Notes under the pieces: model-generated
Seen by the model: the letters and a program-made list of their open reading frames with translations, nothing else
The model's database searches: none
What the model was told of the DNA's origin: nothing
NCBI RefSeq assembly: GCF_002024805.1
Contig: NZ_CP014337.1
Coordinates: 434,001 to 498,000, forward strand
DNA length: 64,000 nucleotides
Reading direction: 5' to 3'
Origin: Elizabethkingia bruuniana
GTDB lineage: Bacteria; Bacteroidota; Bacteroidia; Flavobacteriales; Weeksellaceae
Part shown: positions 8,009 through 16,753 of the stretch, one piece after another
Layout of the letters: every line of letters starts with the position of its first letter
Position numbering within the stretch: the stretch's first letter is position 1
Position numbers and translations under genes: made by a program

Positions 8009-8027
8009 AAAAATATATATAACTTTG
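8000..8027 (+). promoter_or_regulatory. Promoter of the copper-associated cluster
   Basis: TTG at 8000-8002, a 17-base spacer, then TAACTTTG at 8020-8027. The element ends eight bases before ATG 8036, implying a leader of only a few bases. Confidence 0.55.
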
Positions 8028-8035
8028 TCAGGGTC

Positions 8036-8425
8036 ATGAAGAAAACCATTCTCATATTATTAGCATTTTTCTACTCCGCGGTATCCTCCGGTGCAGTAGT
8101 GAAAATGCATTACTGTGTAGAGGAAGTTATGACGTGTGGTATGAATCATACGCCACCGGTTTCTTCACCCGACGAATGTAAAGTTGTAAAAACTCCGGAT
8201 TGTTGTAAAACAAAACTGGAACTTGTAAAAACCGATGTAGCTAAAAATGCAGAATTGCTACAGTTACAACTGGCTTCATCATTTGCATTACTGCCTGAGG
8301 TTTCTTTTATTAGTCAGAATGTATTATTTTCTGAAGAAGAGAAAGGACAGGATTATCTAAGCAATGCCCCGCCAGAGCTGCGGCAACTTCCGATTTTTAT
8401 ACTGAACTGTAATTTTAGATTATAG
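8036..8425 (+). CDS. HYC_CC_PP family protein (copper-associated)
   Basis: A 129-residue exported protein: a hydrophobic signal segment (about 1-20) and then the three signatures that name the family, HYC (MHYCVEEV), CC (DCCKTKLELVKTD) and PP (SNAPPELRQLP). Members are common in Bacteroidetes next to copper uptake and resistance genes. Paired cysteines and CGMNH near residues 40-43 could bind metal ions. The next two genes are plainly copper-related, which fits. The molecular role is not known. Confidence 0.8.
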   Translation: MKKTILILLAFFYSAVSSGAVVKMHYCVEEVMTCGMNHTPPVSSPDECKVVKTPDCCKTKLELVKTDVAKNAELLQLQLASSFALLPEVSFISQNVLFSEEEKGQDYLSNAPPELRQLPIFILNCNFRL

Positions 8426-8470
8426 AATTTGATTAAAAACAGCTGTTTCTTAATGGAGCAGTATCCAATA

Positions 8471-8496
8471 ATGCTATGCAGACATAGCCATTTTTT
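8471..8496 (+). terminator. Intercistronic hairpin before the DUF3347 gene
   Basis: GCTATG (8473-8478) and CATAGC (8483-8488) form a short stem with a CAGA loop, followed by C-A-T6. It could be a weak terminator or attenuator within the copper cluster; a 12-base palindrome (8437-8448) lies just upstream. Confidence 0.5.
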
Positions 8497-8531
8497 AATT
8501 CAAATTTTATAAAAATCTAAATTCAACAGAC

Positions 8532-9002
8532 ATGAAAAAATTATTTTTAAGCCTTATATTTTCGGCTGCTTCTATTACCGCTTTTGCTCAAAAGTCAAAC
8601 ACTCAGATTGAAAAACTTTACCATAATTATATTGCTATAAAAAATGCCTTAACTCAGGATGATACAGCAAAAGCTTCTGCTGCTGCAAAAGTATTCTTAC
8701 AATCGGCATCTGCAGTTGATTTTAAAGTTTTATCAGAAGATAATGTCAATAAACTGAGAAAAGATGCAGGTGCAATTATAGAAGCCAAAAATCTTTCAAC
8801 ACAAAGAAATTACTTCTTCAACCTATCCGATAATATGGCTGCAATAGCCAATCATTTCAAGGTTTCCTCAACTCCTGTTTATGTGCAGTATTGTCCTATG
8901 GCAAAAGGGCAGTGGCTGAGTGATGAAAAGGAAATTAAAAATCCTTATTATGGTAACTCTATGCTTACTTGTGGTTCAGTAAAGTCTGAAATTAAAAAGT
9001 AA
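8532..9002 (+). CDS. DUF3347 periplasmic protein (copper-associated)
   Basis: A 156-residue secreted protein with a signal peptide ending near residue 19 (ITAFA-QK). The C-terminal part has the DUF3347 hallmark YCPMAKGQWLSDEKEIKNPYYG followed by MLTCG. The same QYCPM...W...NPYYG...MLTCG pattern is found in flavobacterial copper efflux adaptors, with Cys and Met residues suited to Cu(I). The N-terminal half is helical (IEKLYHNYIAIKNALTQDD). It ends four bases before the multicopper oxidase start, so the two are very likely cotranscribed. Confidence 0.85.
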   Translation: MKKLFLSLIFSAASITAFAQKSNTQIEKLYHNYIAIKNALTQDDTAKASAAAKVFLQSASAVDFKVLSEDNVNKLRKDAGAIIEAKNLSTQRNYFFNLSDNMAAIANHFKVSSTPVYVQYCPMAKGQWLSDEKEIKNPYYGNSMLTCGSVKSEIKK

Positions 9003-9006
9003 ACAA

Positions 9007-11607
9007 ATGAGGAAATTATTGTTGATATTGTTTGTGTCAGGCTTTAGCTTTTCACAGGCACAGCATCAGCACGAAGGAAATTCCGGGCAAAAATCCAACT
9101 TACAACAAAGTGTTACAGTACAGAAATATACCTGTCCTATGCACCCCGAAGTGGTAAGTGATAAACCCGGAAAATGCCCTAAATGCGGAATGGAGCTGGT
9201 GCCTGTAAAAGAGGAAAAGAAGATACAGGAAGATATGGATCTGAAAAGGAATCCTAAGAATGGGCTTGTGAGTTTTGAAGGTAAGATTGTACGATATGAT
9301 CTCTATGTAAGTGATTCCATGGTGAATTATACCGGAAAACATGGTCATGCTTTTGCTATTAATGGTCAGCTTCCTGCTCCTACACTCTATTTTACTGAAG
9401 GAGATACTGCAGAGATACATGTGCATAACAGACTGAAAAAAGAAAATACAGCACTTCACTGGCATGGCGTAATGCTGGAAAATAAAGAAGATGGTATTCC
9501 TTTTCTTACTCAGAAGCCTATAAAACCAGGTGAAACCTACGTTTACAAGTTTAAAATTTCACAAAACGGAACTTATTGGTATCATTCACATCAAGGATTA
9601 CAGGAACAAATGGGAATGTATGGTATGCTGGTTTTCCTGAAAAGAGGCGAAACCGAAGCAGATCGAAAAGTTCAGGCAGATATTCCTGTCATGCTAAGCG
9701 AATGGACAGACGAACATCCGCATCAGGTAATGCGCAGGCTGCAGATGGGGGTAGCTGACTGGTATGCTATAAAAAAGAAATCAGTGCAGAGTTACTCAGA
9801 GGCTATTGTTTCCGGAAATTTCTTTACCAAGCTGAAAAATGAATGGAAGCGAATGGAGGCTATGGATATCAGCGATGTTTATTATGATAAATTTTTACTG
9901 AACGGACAGCCCTCGGCTTCTTATAAAAATCTGAAGGCGGGTGATAAGGTAAGACTAAGAATAGCGAACGGTGGGGCTTCTTCTTATTTCTGGCTGACAT
10001 ATGGAGGCGGAAAAATGACGGTGGTAGGAAATGATGGTAACGATGTGGAACCCGTAGAGGTTGATAAACTGATTATCGGAATTTCTGAAACTTACGATGT
10101 AGAGGTAACAATTCCGGAAAATAAAAGTTTTGAATTTCGGGCAACATCTGAAGACAGAACCGGACATTCATCATTATGGCTGGGTGAAGGAGAAAAAGTT
10201 GAAGCTCCGGAGCTAAAAAGACTGATGCTTTTTGAAGGTATGAAAAGCATGAACAACATGATGAAGATGAATGGGGATATGAAGCCGATGAACATGAAAA
10301 TGGGATTACAAAAAATGGATGCTAATTCCGTTATGTATCCAGAAGTACCTGAAGAAGATAGAAAAGCTACAATGCAGCATCTGAAAGATATGATGAATCC
10401 TCCAAAAAAGGTTAAACCTAAAAAAGAAGATCATTCAGGTCATGATATGCCGCTGAAACTTTCAGATTCCAAAGCAGATGAACATGCCGGACATGATATG
10501 GGGACTAAAAATGAAGATGCTCCGTTACAGCTTTCAGATTCTAAAGCAGACGAACATGCTGGTCATAATATGGGCGATATGCCAAAAGAAAAGCCTGTTA
10601 TCCTGAATTATGATATGCTGGCATCTACGGAAATGACATCATTACCTGCAGATGCTCCGGTAAAAGAGCTGAAATTTACACTGGAGGGGAACATGCGCAG
10701 GTATGTATGGTCGCTGGATAATAAAACAGTTGTAGAAACTGATAAAATTAAAATAAAACGCGGTGAGATTGTTCGTATTACTCTATATAACAACTCCATG
10801 ATGCGCCATCCGATGCACCTTCACGGACATGATTTCAGGGTGATCAACAGCAAAGGAGCTTATTCTCCGTTGAAAAATGTACTGGATCTTATGCCTATGG
10901 AAACTGTAACGATAGAATTTCCAGCCAATCAGGACGGAGACTGGTTTTTCCACTGCCATATATTGTATCACATGATGGCCGGGATGGGAAGGATTTTCAA
11001 TTATGAAGACTCAAAGCCTAATCCCAATCTGACTAATCCTAAGAAAGACTGGAAAGACTTTTTGAAAGATAATCATATGTGGGCTCATACAGCTACTGTA
11101 GCATTAGAGTCCAGAAGCACACATGCTGCACTTAGAGTAGGTGATGCACGTTATGAGCTGCAAGGAGAGCTGCATACAGGTTATACGAAAACAGATGGTA
11201 TGGAAGCTGAAGTAAGATTTGGACGTTATTTAGGTAAGTTTCAGTGGTTATATCCGTATGTTGGATTCCAGACCAGAAGCAGAGACAGAGAATCAGGAGA
11301 TGCGAGAAGAACCATGTTCGATCAATTGGCAAAACACAATAATCGGCATGTTTTCATGGCTGGTTTCCAATATATCCTGCCGTGGCTGGTAACAGCAGAT
11401 GCCAGTGTGGATCAGAATGGTAAGGTTAGATTAGTACTACAACGTGAAGATATTCCAATAACGCCGAGAATAAGAGGTAACTTTATGGTAAATACTGACA
11501 GTGAATACCGATTGGGACTTAGTTATATTCTTCAGAAATGGCTGCAGGTATCTTCACATTATGATAGTGATATGGGATGGAGTGCAGGTTTAACTTTTGT
11601 TTACTAA
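9007..11607 (+). CDS. Multicopper oxidase (CopA type) with heavy-metal-binding and C-terminal barrel-like domains
   Basis: A large 866-residue periplasmic multicopper oxidase, expected to oxidise Cu(I) to Cu(II). Order: signal peptide (1-19), heavy-metal-binding domain YTCPMHPEV...CPKCGMELVP (41-68), cupredoxin domains with copper ligands HWHG (151-154) and HSH (193-195), a Met-rich then His/Asp-rich low-complexity stretch (about 415-525), the C-terminal ligands HPMHLHGH (601-608) and HCHILYHMMAGM (649-660), then an extra part (about 690-866) of alternating strands that resembles the outer-membrane CopB barrel. Ordinary CopA proteins lack both the N-terminal domain and this tail. The fusion is read from sequence; where the tail sits is inference. 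All type 1-3 copper ligands appear intact. Confidence 0.92.
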   Translation: MRKLLLILFVSGFSFSQAQHQHEGNSGQKSNLQQSVTVQKYTCPMHPEVVSDKPGKCPKCGMELVPVKEEKKIQEDMDLKRNPKNGLVSFEGKIVRYDLYVSDSMVNYTGKHGHAFAINGQLPAPTLYFTEGDTAEIHVHNRLKKENTALHWHGVMLENKEDGIPFLTQKPIKPGETYVYKFKISQNGTYWYHSHQGLQEQMGMYGMLVFLKRGETEADRKVQADIPVMLSEWTDEHPHQVMRRLQMGVADWYAIKKKSVQSYSEAIVSGNFFTKLKNEWKRMEAMDISDVYYDKFLLNGQPSASYKNLKAGDKVRLRIANGGASSYFWLTYGGGKMTVVGNDGNDVEPVEVDKLIIGISETYDVEVTIPENKSFEFRATSEDRTGHSSLWLGEGEKVEAPELKRLMLFEGMKSMNNMMKMNGDMKPMNMKMGLQKMDANSVMYPEVPEEDRKATMQHLKDMMNPPKKVKPKKEDHSGHDMPLKLSDSKADEHAGHDMGTKNEDAPLQLSDSKADEHAGHNMGDMPKEKPVILNYDMLASTEMTSLPADAPVKELKFTLEGNMRRYVWSLDNKTVVETDKIKIKRGEIVRITLYNNSMMRHPMHLHGHDFRVINSKGAYSPLKNVLDLMPMETVTIEFPANQDGDWFFHCHILYHMMAGMGRIFNYEDSKPNPNLTNPKKDWKDFLKDNHMWAHTATVALESRSTHAALRVGDARYELQGELHTGYTKTDGMEAEVRFGRYLGKFQWLYPYVGFQTRSRDRESGDARRTMFDQLAKHNNRHVFMAGFQYILPWLVTADASVDQNGKVRLVLQREDIPITPRIRGNFMVNTDSEYRLGLSYILQKWLQVSSHYDSDMGWSAGLTFVY
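10453..10575 (+). repeat. In-frame 51-base direct repeat inside the multicopper oxidase
   Basis: Two near-identical 51-base units, 10453-10503 and 10525-10575, each encode SDSKADEHAGH(D/N)MG. The start-to-start distance is 72 bases, i.e. 24 codons. The units are His/Asp/Met-rich and sit between the copper-binding domains, so they may add metal ligands. Confidence 0.9.
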
Positions 11608-11652
11608 CTATAATTCATCAGGGTTTAAAATAACTGAGAATAAAATATAAAT

Positions 11653-11695
11653 AACCGGTAACTGTTTGATATTTCAAAATAGTTATCGGTTTTTC
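11653..11695 (+). terminator. Terminator of the copper cluster
   Basis: An 11-bp stem (11653-11663 with 11681-11691, one G:T pair) that can extend inward, followed by TTTTT. Confidence 0.8.
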
Positions 11696-11732
11696 TGTAA
11701 TAATTATTTATCTTCGGGAAAAATTATTGTTT

Positions 11733-12731
11733 ATGAAGAAAATTGTATTGACTGTAGGGTCGGCACTTGTTCTTTTTTCATGTGCTGTTCAGAACCCTCA
11801 GAAAGTATATGAAAGTTCCCTGAAAAGTATTTCGGCTGAGAACCTGAAACGAGACTTGTATATTATTGCAAGTGATGAAATGCAGGGAAGAGACACTGGA
11901 TCTCCGGGGCAGAAGAAAGCCGGTGAATACATGATAAACCAATACAAAAAGAACGGGATAGGACATCCGCCTACCATGAGCTCTTATTATCAGAAAGTTC
12001 CTTCAGAATACATGAGCAAAAGAAAGAAGATCAACGATTCTGAAAATATTCTTGCTTACATTGAAGGATCAGAAAAACCAAACGAAATTATTGTGGTTTC
12101 TGCACACTATGACCATGTAGGAATGAATAATGGCCAGATTTATAACGGGGCTGATGATGACGGATCCGGAACTGTAGGTGTTATGGCAATTGCCGAAGCA
12201 TTTCACAAGGCTAAAAAAGCAGGACACGGACCAAAGCGTTCTATTTTATTCCTTCATGTAACCGGAGAAGAAAAAGGGCTTTTTGGATCAAGTTATTATT
12301 CAGATAATCCAATTTTCCCATTGGCAAATACTGTGGCAGATCTGAATATCGATATGATAGGAAGAGTGGACCCGTTACATAAAGATAATCCGAACTTTGT
12401 ATATGTAGTAGGTTCAGAAATGTTAAGTTCTCAGTTGAAAGAAGCTGTAGAGAAAGCTAATAAAGCAACGCACAACTTATATCTGGATTATAAATACGAT
12501 GATCCGAAAGATCCGGACAGAATCTATTATCGTTCAGACCACTATAACTTTGCAAAACACAATATTCCGATTGCCTTCTTCTTCGATGGTATTCACGAAG
12601 ATTATCACAAGCCTACTGATACGCCGGATAAAATAGATTATCCGTTGTTGATGAAAAGAACTCAGTTAGTATTCGCTATAGCATGGGATCTGGCAAACAG
12701 ACCAGACAGAATTGTTGTAGACAAAAAATAA
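11733..12731 (+). CDS. M28-family zinc aminopeptidase lipoprotein
   Basis: A 332-residue lipoprotein (signal ending LFSC, lipid-anchored Cys near residue 18) with an M28 metallopeptidase domain. Zinc ligands are visible: SAHYDHVG (His, Asp), NGADDDGSGT (bridging Asp), TGEEKGLFGS (catalytic Glu and zinc Glu), NIDMIGR (Asp) and the distal GIHEDYHKPTDT (His). Such enzymes remove N-terminal residues from peptides in the envelope. A start at TTG 11727 would add two residues; ATG 11733 gives a normal lipoprotein signal and is preferred. Monocistronic, with its own terminator. Confidence 0.9.
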   Translation: MKKIVLTVGSALVLFSCAVQNPQKVYESSLKSISAENLKRDLYIIASDEMQGRDTGSPGQKKAGEYMINQYKKNGIGHPPTMSSYYQKVPSEYMSKRKKINDSENILAYIEGSEKPNEIIVVSAHYDHVGMNNGQIYNGADDDGSGTVGVMAIAEAFHKAKKAGHGPKRSILFLHVTGEEKGLFGSSYYSDNPIFPLANTVADLNIDMIGRVDPLHKDNPNFVYVVGSEMLSSQLKEAVEKANKATHNLYLDYKYDDPKDPDRIYYRSDHYNFAKHNIPIAFFFDGIHEDYHKPTDTPDKIDYPLLMKRTQLVFAIAWDLANRPDRIVVDKK

Positions 12732-12765
12732 TGTTAATATAAAAACATCTGTTTTTATGAAGTTG

Positions 12766-12793
12766 CCGGAGAATTTATTTCTCCGGTTTTTTT
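12766..12793 (+). terminator. Terminator after the M28 peptidase
   Basis: An 8-bp perfect stem (12766-12773 with 12779-12786), 5-base loop, then a run of T. Confidence 0.9.
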
Positions 12794-12958
12794 ATATAGA
12801 TTTCCAAAGTTGGCAAAAAAGAAAAAATACGGATATATCTGATTTACAGCTCTGATATTATAAAAAAATTAAGAACGTTAATGTGGAAATGTTAGTAAGT
12901 AATAAGGTTTCATTTTATGTAAAATTCTTATTTTTAGGTAATTATAAAATATAGCCTT

Positions 12959-13210
12959 ATGGAAATAGTGTTAGTAAATAATAACGTTTCCGGTATCGGA
13001 GATAATTTCAGTGATGCAAAGTTTTATTTCGAAAATATCCGAAAGGAACTTTATCAGAAACTATCCGATTACTATGGAAAAGTGAGTCTATGTTTGATGC
13101 CAAACTTCAAGTTTAGCGTCAATATTGAGAGATGTGACAATATTGAGGAGGTAAAGAAGATTATTCACGATATGCCGAAGAATCTTCAGGAATGGATTTT
13201 TAAAAAATAG
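12959..13210 (+). CDS. Small hypothetical protein
   Basis: An 83-residue soluble, mixed-charge protein with no signal peptide and no recognised domain. It has an N-terminal strand (EIVLVNNNV), a helical middle (FENIRKELYQKLSDYYGK) and a C-terminal helix (NIEEVKKIIHDMP). A T-tailed terminator follows the stop directly, which supports a real transcription unit. Confidence 0.6.
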   Translation: MEIVLVNNNVSGIGDNFSDAKFYFENIRKELYQKLSDYYGKVSLCLMPNFKFSVNIERCDNIEEVKKIIHDMPKNLQEWIFKK

Positions 13211-13232
13211 AAATAGAATTGAATGACCAATT

Positions 13233-13257
13233 AAGGCTTCCGTAAGGAAGCTTTTTT
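13233..13257 (+). terminator. Terminator after the 83-residue gene
   Basis: Stem GCTTCC (13236-13241) with GGAAGC (13246-13251), GTAA tetraloop, then T6. Confidence 0.85.
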
Positions 13258-13477
13258 AGTTTATATTCTGCTAAATCTGGTGGGAATATTTTGGATCAGA
13301 GTCAAAAATGGGAAACTGGACAGAAGGCTCAGCTAATACGAAGATGAAATCCTTTTGACTTTTTGATAAAAGTCTGTGATAAGTTTGACATAAAAATACT
13401 TTAGTTACTTGAGATTACAAATCTAAATTCATAAAGATGATCACTTAAGATGAATATTTTGCTTAATGTAAAGCCGT

Positions 13478-13500
13478 GTCATGCTGAGCCTGTCGAAGCA
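13478..13500 (+). repeat. Dispersed intergenic repeat fragment
   Basis: The stretch spelling TGTCATGCTGAGCCTGTCG and ending AAGCA is, from memory, a sequence seen repeatedly in intergenic DNA of many Bacteroidetes and other genomes. Only one copy is present here, so its repeat status rests on recall. Confidence 0.4.
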
Positions 13501-13625
13501 TTTAAAAAATCTAAAGTGCCCTTAGCTGAACTATTGTGGATAAAAGCCTTTAGCTAAAGTGTTATAAATTAATCCGAAGTTTTGATTTTTCATATAAATG
13601 ATTTTCAATTCTCCGATTAAGATAG

Positions 13626-13832
13626 CGTTCCTCCGGAACGCCCTGGTTATTCATAATTATAATCTATAGAGATAAAGTTCCTGACGGAGCTTCTCATTCA
13701 TTATGATGAAACTCTATTTTCAGTATAAAATTTCATGATATGAGAAATCAGAAAGATTGAAAAGATACTCCGGAGGAGTCTAATCTGTGTAAAAAAAACA
13801 AATGTATGAGAAAGCAGGTATTCCGGAGGAAT
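13626..13832. repeat. Four short palindromic intergenic elements
   Basis: Four small palindromes of the form N(T/C)TCC-n3/4-GGA(A/G)N occur at 13626-13640, 13676-13690, 13767-13779 and 13820-13832. The third and fourth are followed by the same ATCTGTG tail (13783-13789 and 13836-13842); the first two look like inverted, more decayed relatives. They lie in non-coding DNA between the orphan gene and the cobalamin riboswitch. Confidence 0.6.
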
Positions 13833-14134
13833 ACTATCTGTGAACAGGGATATTATTTCTATCCCCGGATTTATATTTTATCCTTTAAAACCCGAATATT
13901 GGATTTCTGTGTCGATTTTAGGTGAATATACTGACTAAAAATCAGGCAGAAAATGATATTGTATCAGGGTAAAATAAATTATTTACTGCATAGATATAAA
14001 ATATCAATAATGCCCTTACAGACGGTGATTCAGCTTTTAGCTTACTTTAAAATATCAATAATTTCCGGCTCCGGTCTGAAATATTTACAAATGATAGACA
14101 AAATTTTCTATATTTAGAACAGGAACAAATTCTT

Positions 14135-14325
14135 TTGTTTCTAATATCAACCGAAATTGGTTACACTTAGACGTGTATTAAAAGGGAATCGTGTGAAAAT
14201 CACGAACTGTCGCGCAACTGTAAGTAACAATACATAAGGTTATTATCAACAATAAGTTCACTGTTCATTCAACAGAATGGGAAGAACGATGATAACTGTT
14301 ACAAGTCAGGAGACCTGCCTCTTTT
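14135..14325 (+). promoter_or_regulatory. Cobalamin (B12) riboswitch
   Basis: It carries the conserved blocks of the adenosylcobalamin aptamer in order: GGTTACAC, AAAAGGGAATC, GTGTGAAAATCAC, GAACTGTCGCGCAACTGTAA, a GGGAAG element (14279-14284) and the B12 box AAGTCAGGAGACCTGCC (14303-14319). It is on the same strand as prpB, about 330 bases upstream, with no gene in between. A further conserved-looking segment (GATGCTTTCGCGG near 14334-14346) follows. No strong terminator hairpin was found between aptamer and prpB, so the switching mechanism is open. Confidence 0.95.
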
Positions 14326-14657
14326 CGAATTGACGATGCTTTCGCGGTCTGAAGCTTATAGTCAGGTATGATACGTATTTTGTTTTTTGATAATAATAAA
14401 AAAGAAGCCTATTCTGGTATTACCCAACGTTATTATCATTTCACAGGAATGATATACACAGAGTCATCTTATCTTCTGTAGTATATCCCGTATTCTGATC
14501 CTCTTAGTATTCCTCCGTAAAAGTTTTAGAAAGCTTACAAAGAATGTGATTCTGGTTTTTAACCGGACTTTACTGACTTTGAAATTCTGATGCCCCAAAA
14601 GATAAAAAGCAAAAGGCTTGACAGATAGAAAAACATGAAATTAACAATAGTATTGAA

Positions 14658-15563
14658 ATGAGTAAAAATGCGAGTTTAGGATCTCCCGGTTTACGGTTCC
14701 GGGAAGCTATGCAAAAAGAAAACCCTCTTCAGATCGTAGGAGCCATTAATGCTAACCATGCATTATTGGCCCAACAGGCGGGATTTAATGCAATATATCT
14801 TTCAGGAGGTGGTGTTGCAGCAGGCTCACTAGGGGTTCCGGATCTGGGTATTACGACATTGGATGACGTACTTACAGACATTCAGCGTATTACAAATGTA
14901 TGCGATCTGCCTTTATTAGTAGATGTTGATACCGGTTTCGGCCCTTCCGCCTTTAATATTGCCCGTACAGTGAGTTCACTGATTAAAGCCGGGGCAGCTG
15001 CTTTACACATTGAAGACCAGGTTGGTGCGAAACGTTGTGGCCACCGTCCAGGAAAAGAACTGGTAAGTAAAGAGGAAATGTCGGACAGGCTGAAAGCAGC
15101 AACAGATGCCCGCACAGACGACAATTTTGTGATCGGTGCCCGTACAGATGCTTTCGCTAATGAAGGACTGGAAAAAACATTGGAACGCGCGGTAGCTTAT
15201 AAAGAGGCGGGAGCCGACTTTATTTTTGCAGAAGCTGTTCCGGATCTTAGTGTTTATCAAAAATTCGTAGATGCTACAGGTATTCCTGTTTTGGCAAATA
15301 TTACCGAATTCGGGATGATTAAAATGTATACTGTGGACGAGCTGAAAGCAGCTGGAGTGGGACTGGTATTATATCCATTGTCTGCCTTCCGTGCTGCGAA
15401 CAAAGCGGCCCTCAATGTATATGAACATATCCGCAAAGATGGTACTCAAGCCAATGTACTGGATACAATGCAGACGAGAGAAGAACTGTACGCAAGTATT
15501 GGCTACTACGATTATGAACAAAAATTAGATAACCTGTTTAAAACAAACCAAGATGTCAAGTAA
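14658..15563 (+). CDS. prpB: 2-methylisocitrate lyase PrpB
   Basis: Last enzyme of the methylcitrate cycle: it splits 2-methylisocitrate to pyruvate and succinate. The 301-residue protein has the isocitrate-lyase/PEP-mutase fold, with DVDTGFG (metal-binding aspartates), [19 protein letters not shown] containing the active-site KRCGH loop, [14 protein letters not shown] and [13 protein letters not shown] with this length separates PrpB from the longer isocitrate lyases. First gene behind the cobalamin riboswitch; its end overlaps prpC by 11 bases, so the two are translated from one mRNA. Confidence 0.96.
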   Translation: MSKNASLGSPGLRFREAMQKENPLQIVGAINANHALLAQQAGFNAIYLSGGGVAAGSLGVPDLGITTLDDVLTDIQRITNVCDLPLLVDVDTGFGPSAFNIARTVSSLIKAGAAALHIEDQVGAKRCGHRPGKELVSKEEMSDRLKAATDARTDDNFVIGARTDAFANEGLEKTLERAVAYKEAGADFIFAEAVPDLSVYQKFVDATGIPVLANITEFGMIKMYTVDELKAAGVGLVLYPLSAFRAANKAALNVYEHIRKDGTQANVLDTMQTREELYASIGYYDYEQKLDNLFKTNQDVK

Positions 15564-16704
15564 CGAAGGAACCTTTAAACCTAAAAAAAGTGTGGCTCTT
15601 TCGGGAGTAACGGCAGGAAATACAGCGCTTTGCAGCGTTGGTAAAAGTGGAAATGATTTACACTACAGAGGCTATAATATTCTTGATCTGGCCGTGAAAG
15701 CCCAGTTTGAGGAAGTTGCCTACCTGCTTATATATGGCCAGCTGCCTACAGAGGCACAATTGAAAAATTATAAATCCAAACTAAAGTCACTGAGGGGACT
15801 GCCTAACTCTGTGAGAAATATTCTGAAAAGTATTCCGGCAGCTGCACACCCAATGGATGTTATGAGATCTATGGTGTCAGCTATTGGAAGTATACAGCCG
15901 GAGAAAGACGACCATAATGTAGCAGGAGCAAGAGATATAGCAGATAAATTATTAGCGTCCTTTAGTTCAGGATTGCTGTATTGGTATCATTACAGTCACA
16001 ACGGGAAAGAAATAGAAGTGAATACTGATGATGATACAATTGGTGGTCATTTTCTGCATTTATTACATGGTAAGGAACCTTCTGAATCCTGGGTGAAAGC
16101 TATGCAGATTTCACTTAACCTGTATGCCGAACACGAATTCAATGCTTCTACTTTCACAAGCCGGGTTATTGCCGGAACAGGATCGGATTTTTATTCAGCA
16201 ATTACAGGTGCAATTGGCGCATTAAGAGGCCCAAAACACGGCGGTGCCAATGAAGTTGCTTTTGAAATACAAAGCCGCTATAATTCTCCGGACGAAGCCG
16301 AAGCGGATATCCGCCAACGAATCGCCAATAAAGAAGTGATTATAGGTTTTGGACATCCGGTTTATACAATATCAGATCCAAGAAATGTAGTTATTAAAGA
16401 AGTTGCCAGAGAGCTATCTGAAGAATCAGGTGATATGCTGCTATTTAATATTGCAGAAAGACTAGAAACAGTAATGTGGGAAGAAAAGAAAATGTTCCCT
16501 AATCTGGATTGGTTCTCAGCAGTGTCTTATCATCAGATGGGCGTGCCAACACTTATGTTTACACCATTATTTGTTATTTCCAGAGTAACTGGCTGGAGTG
16601 CACATATCATCGAACAAAGACAGGATGGAAAAATCATCAGACCAAGTGCCAATTACATTGGGCCGGAGAATAAAGAATTTGTCCCTATTACAGACAGAAA
16701 ATAG
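15553..16704 (+). CDS. prpC: 2-methylcitrate synthase PrpC
   Basis: Condenses propionyl-CoA with oxaloacetate to 2-methylcitrate. The 383-residue citrate-synthase-family protein shows the short-form architecture: N-terminal [12 protein letters not shown], catalytic-region [32 protein letters not shown] and [14 protein letters not shown] (His ligands), and the C-terminal [10 protein letters not shown]. Length and the [12 protein letters not shown]-like motif fit PrpC rather than the hexameric TCA citrate synthase. Start ATG 15553 lies inside the 3' end of prpB, a normal overlap for coupled genes. Confidence 0.95.
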   Translation: MSSNEGTFKPKKSVALSGVTAGNTALCSVGKSGNDLHYRGYNILDLAVKAQFEEVAYLLIYGQLPTEAQLKNYKSKLKSLRGLPNSVRNILKSIPAAAHPMDVMRSMVSAIGSIQPEKDDHNVAGARDIADKLLASFSSGLLYWYHYSHNGKEIEVNTDDDTIGGHFLHLLHGKEPSESWVKAMQISLNLYAEHEFNASTFTSRVIAGTGSDFYSAITGAIGALRGPKHGGANEVAFEIQSRYNSPDEAEADIRQRIANKEVIIGFGHPVYTISDPRNVVIKEVARELSEESGDMLLFNIAERLETVMWEEKKMFPNLDWFSAVSYHQMGVPTLMFTPLFVISRVTGWSAHIIEQRQDGKIIRPSANYIGPENKEFVPITDRK

Positions 16705-16753
16705 ATTCCAAAATAACACCTAAATAATAAATAACATTCAACTTTAAATTACA

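Larger units (their letters stand above)
13260..14134. other. Non-coding gap upstream of the cobalamin riboswitch
   Basis: About 0.87 kb with no supportable gene on either strand. It holds the repeat fragment at 13478-13500 and the four palindromes at 13626-13832. A near-consensus -7 element, TATATTTA at 14110-14117 (last base differs), is the best candidate for the riboswitch promoter. Confidence 0.6.

Noticed and set aside
9100-11332. Several minus-strand open frames opposite the multicopper oxidase
   Set aside because: They overlap a well-supported gene and lack promoters and domain features.
14370-14657. Small gene between the cobalamin riboswitch and prpB
   Set aside because: Only very short open frames without conserved features; treated as leader.
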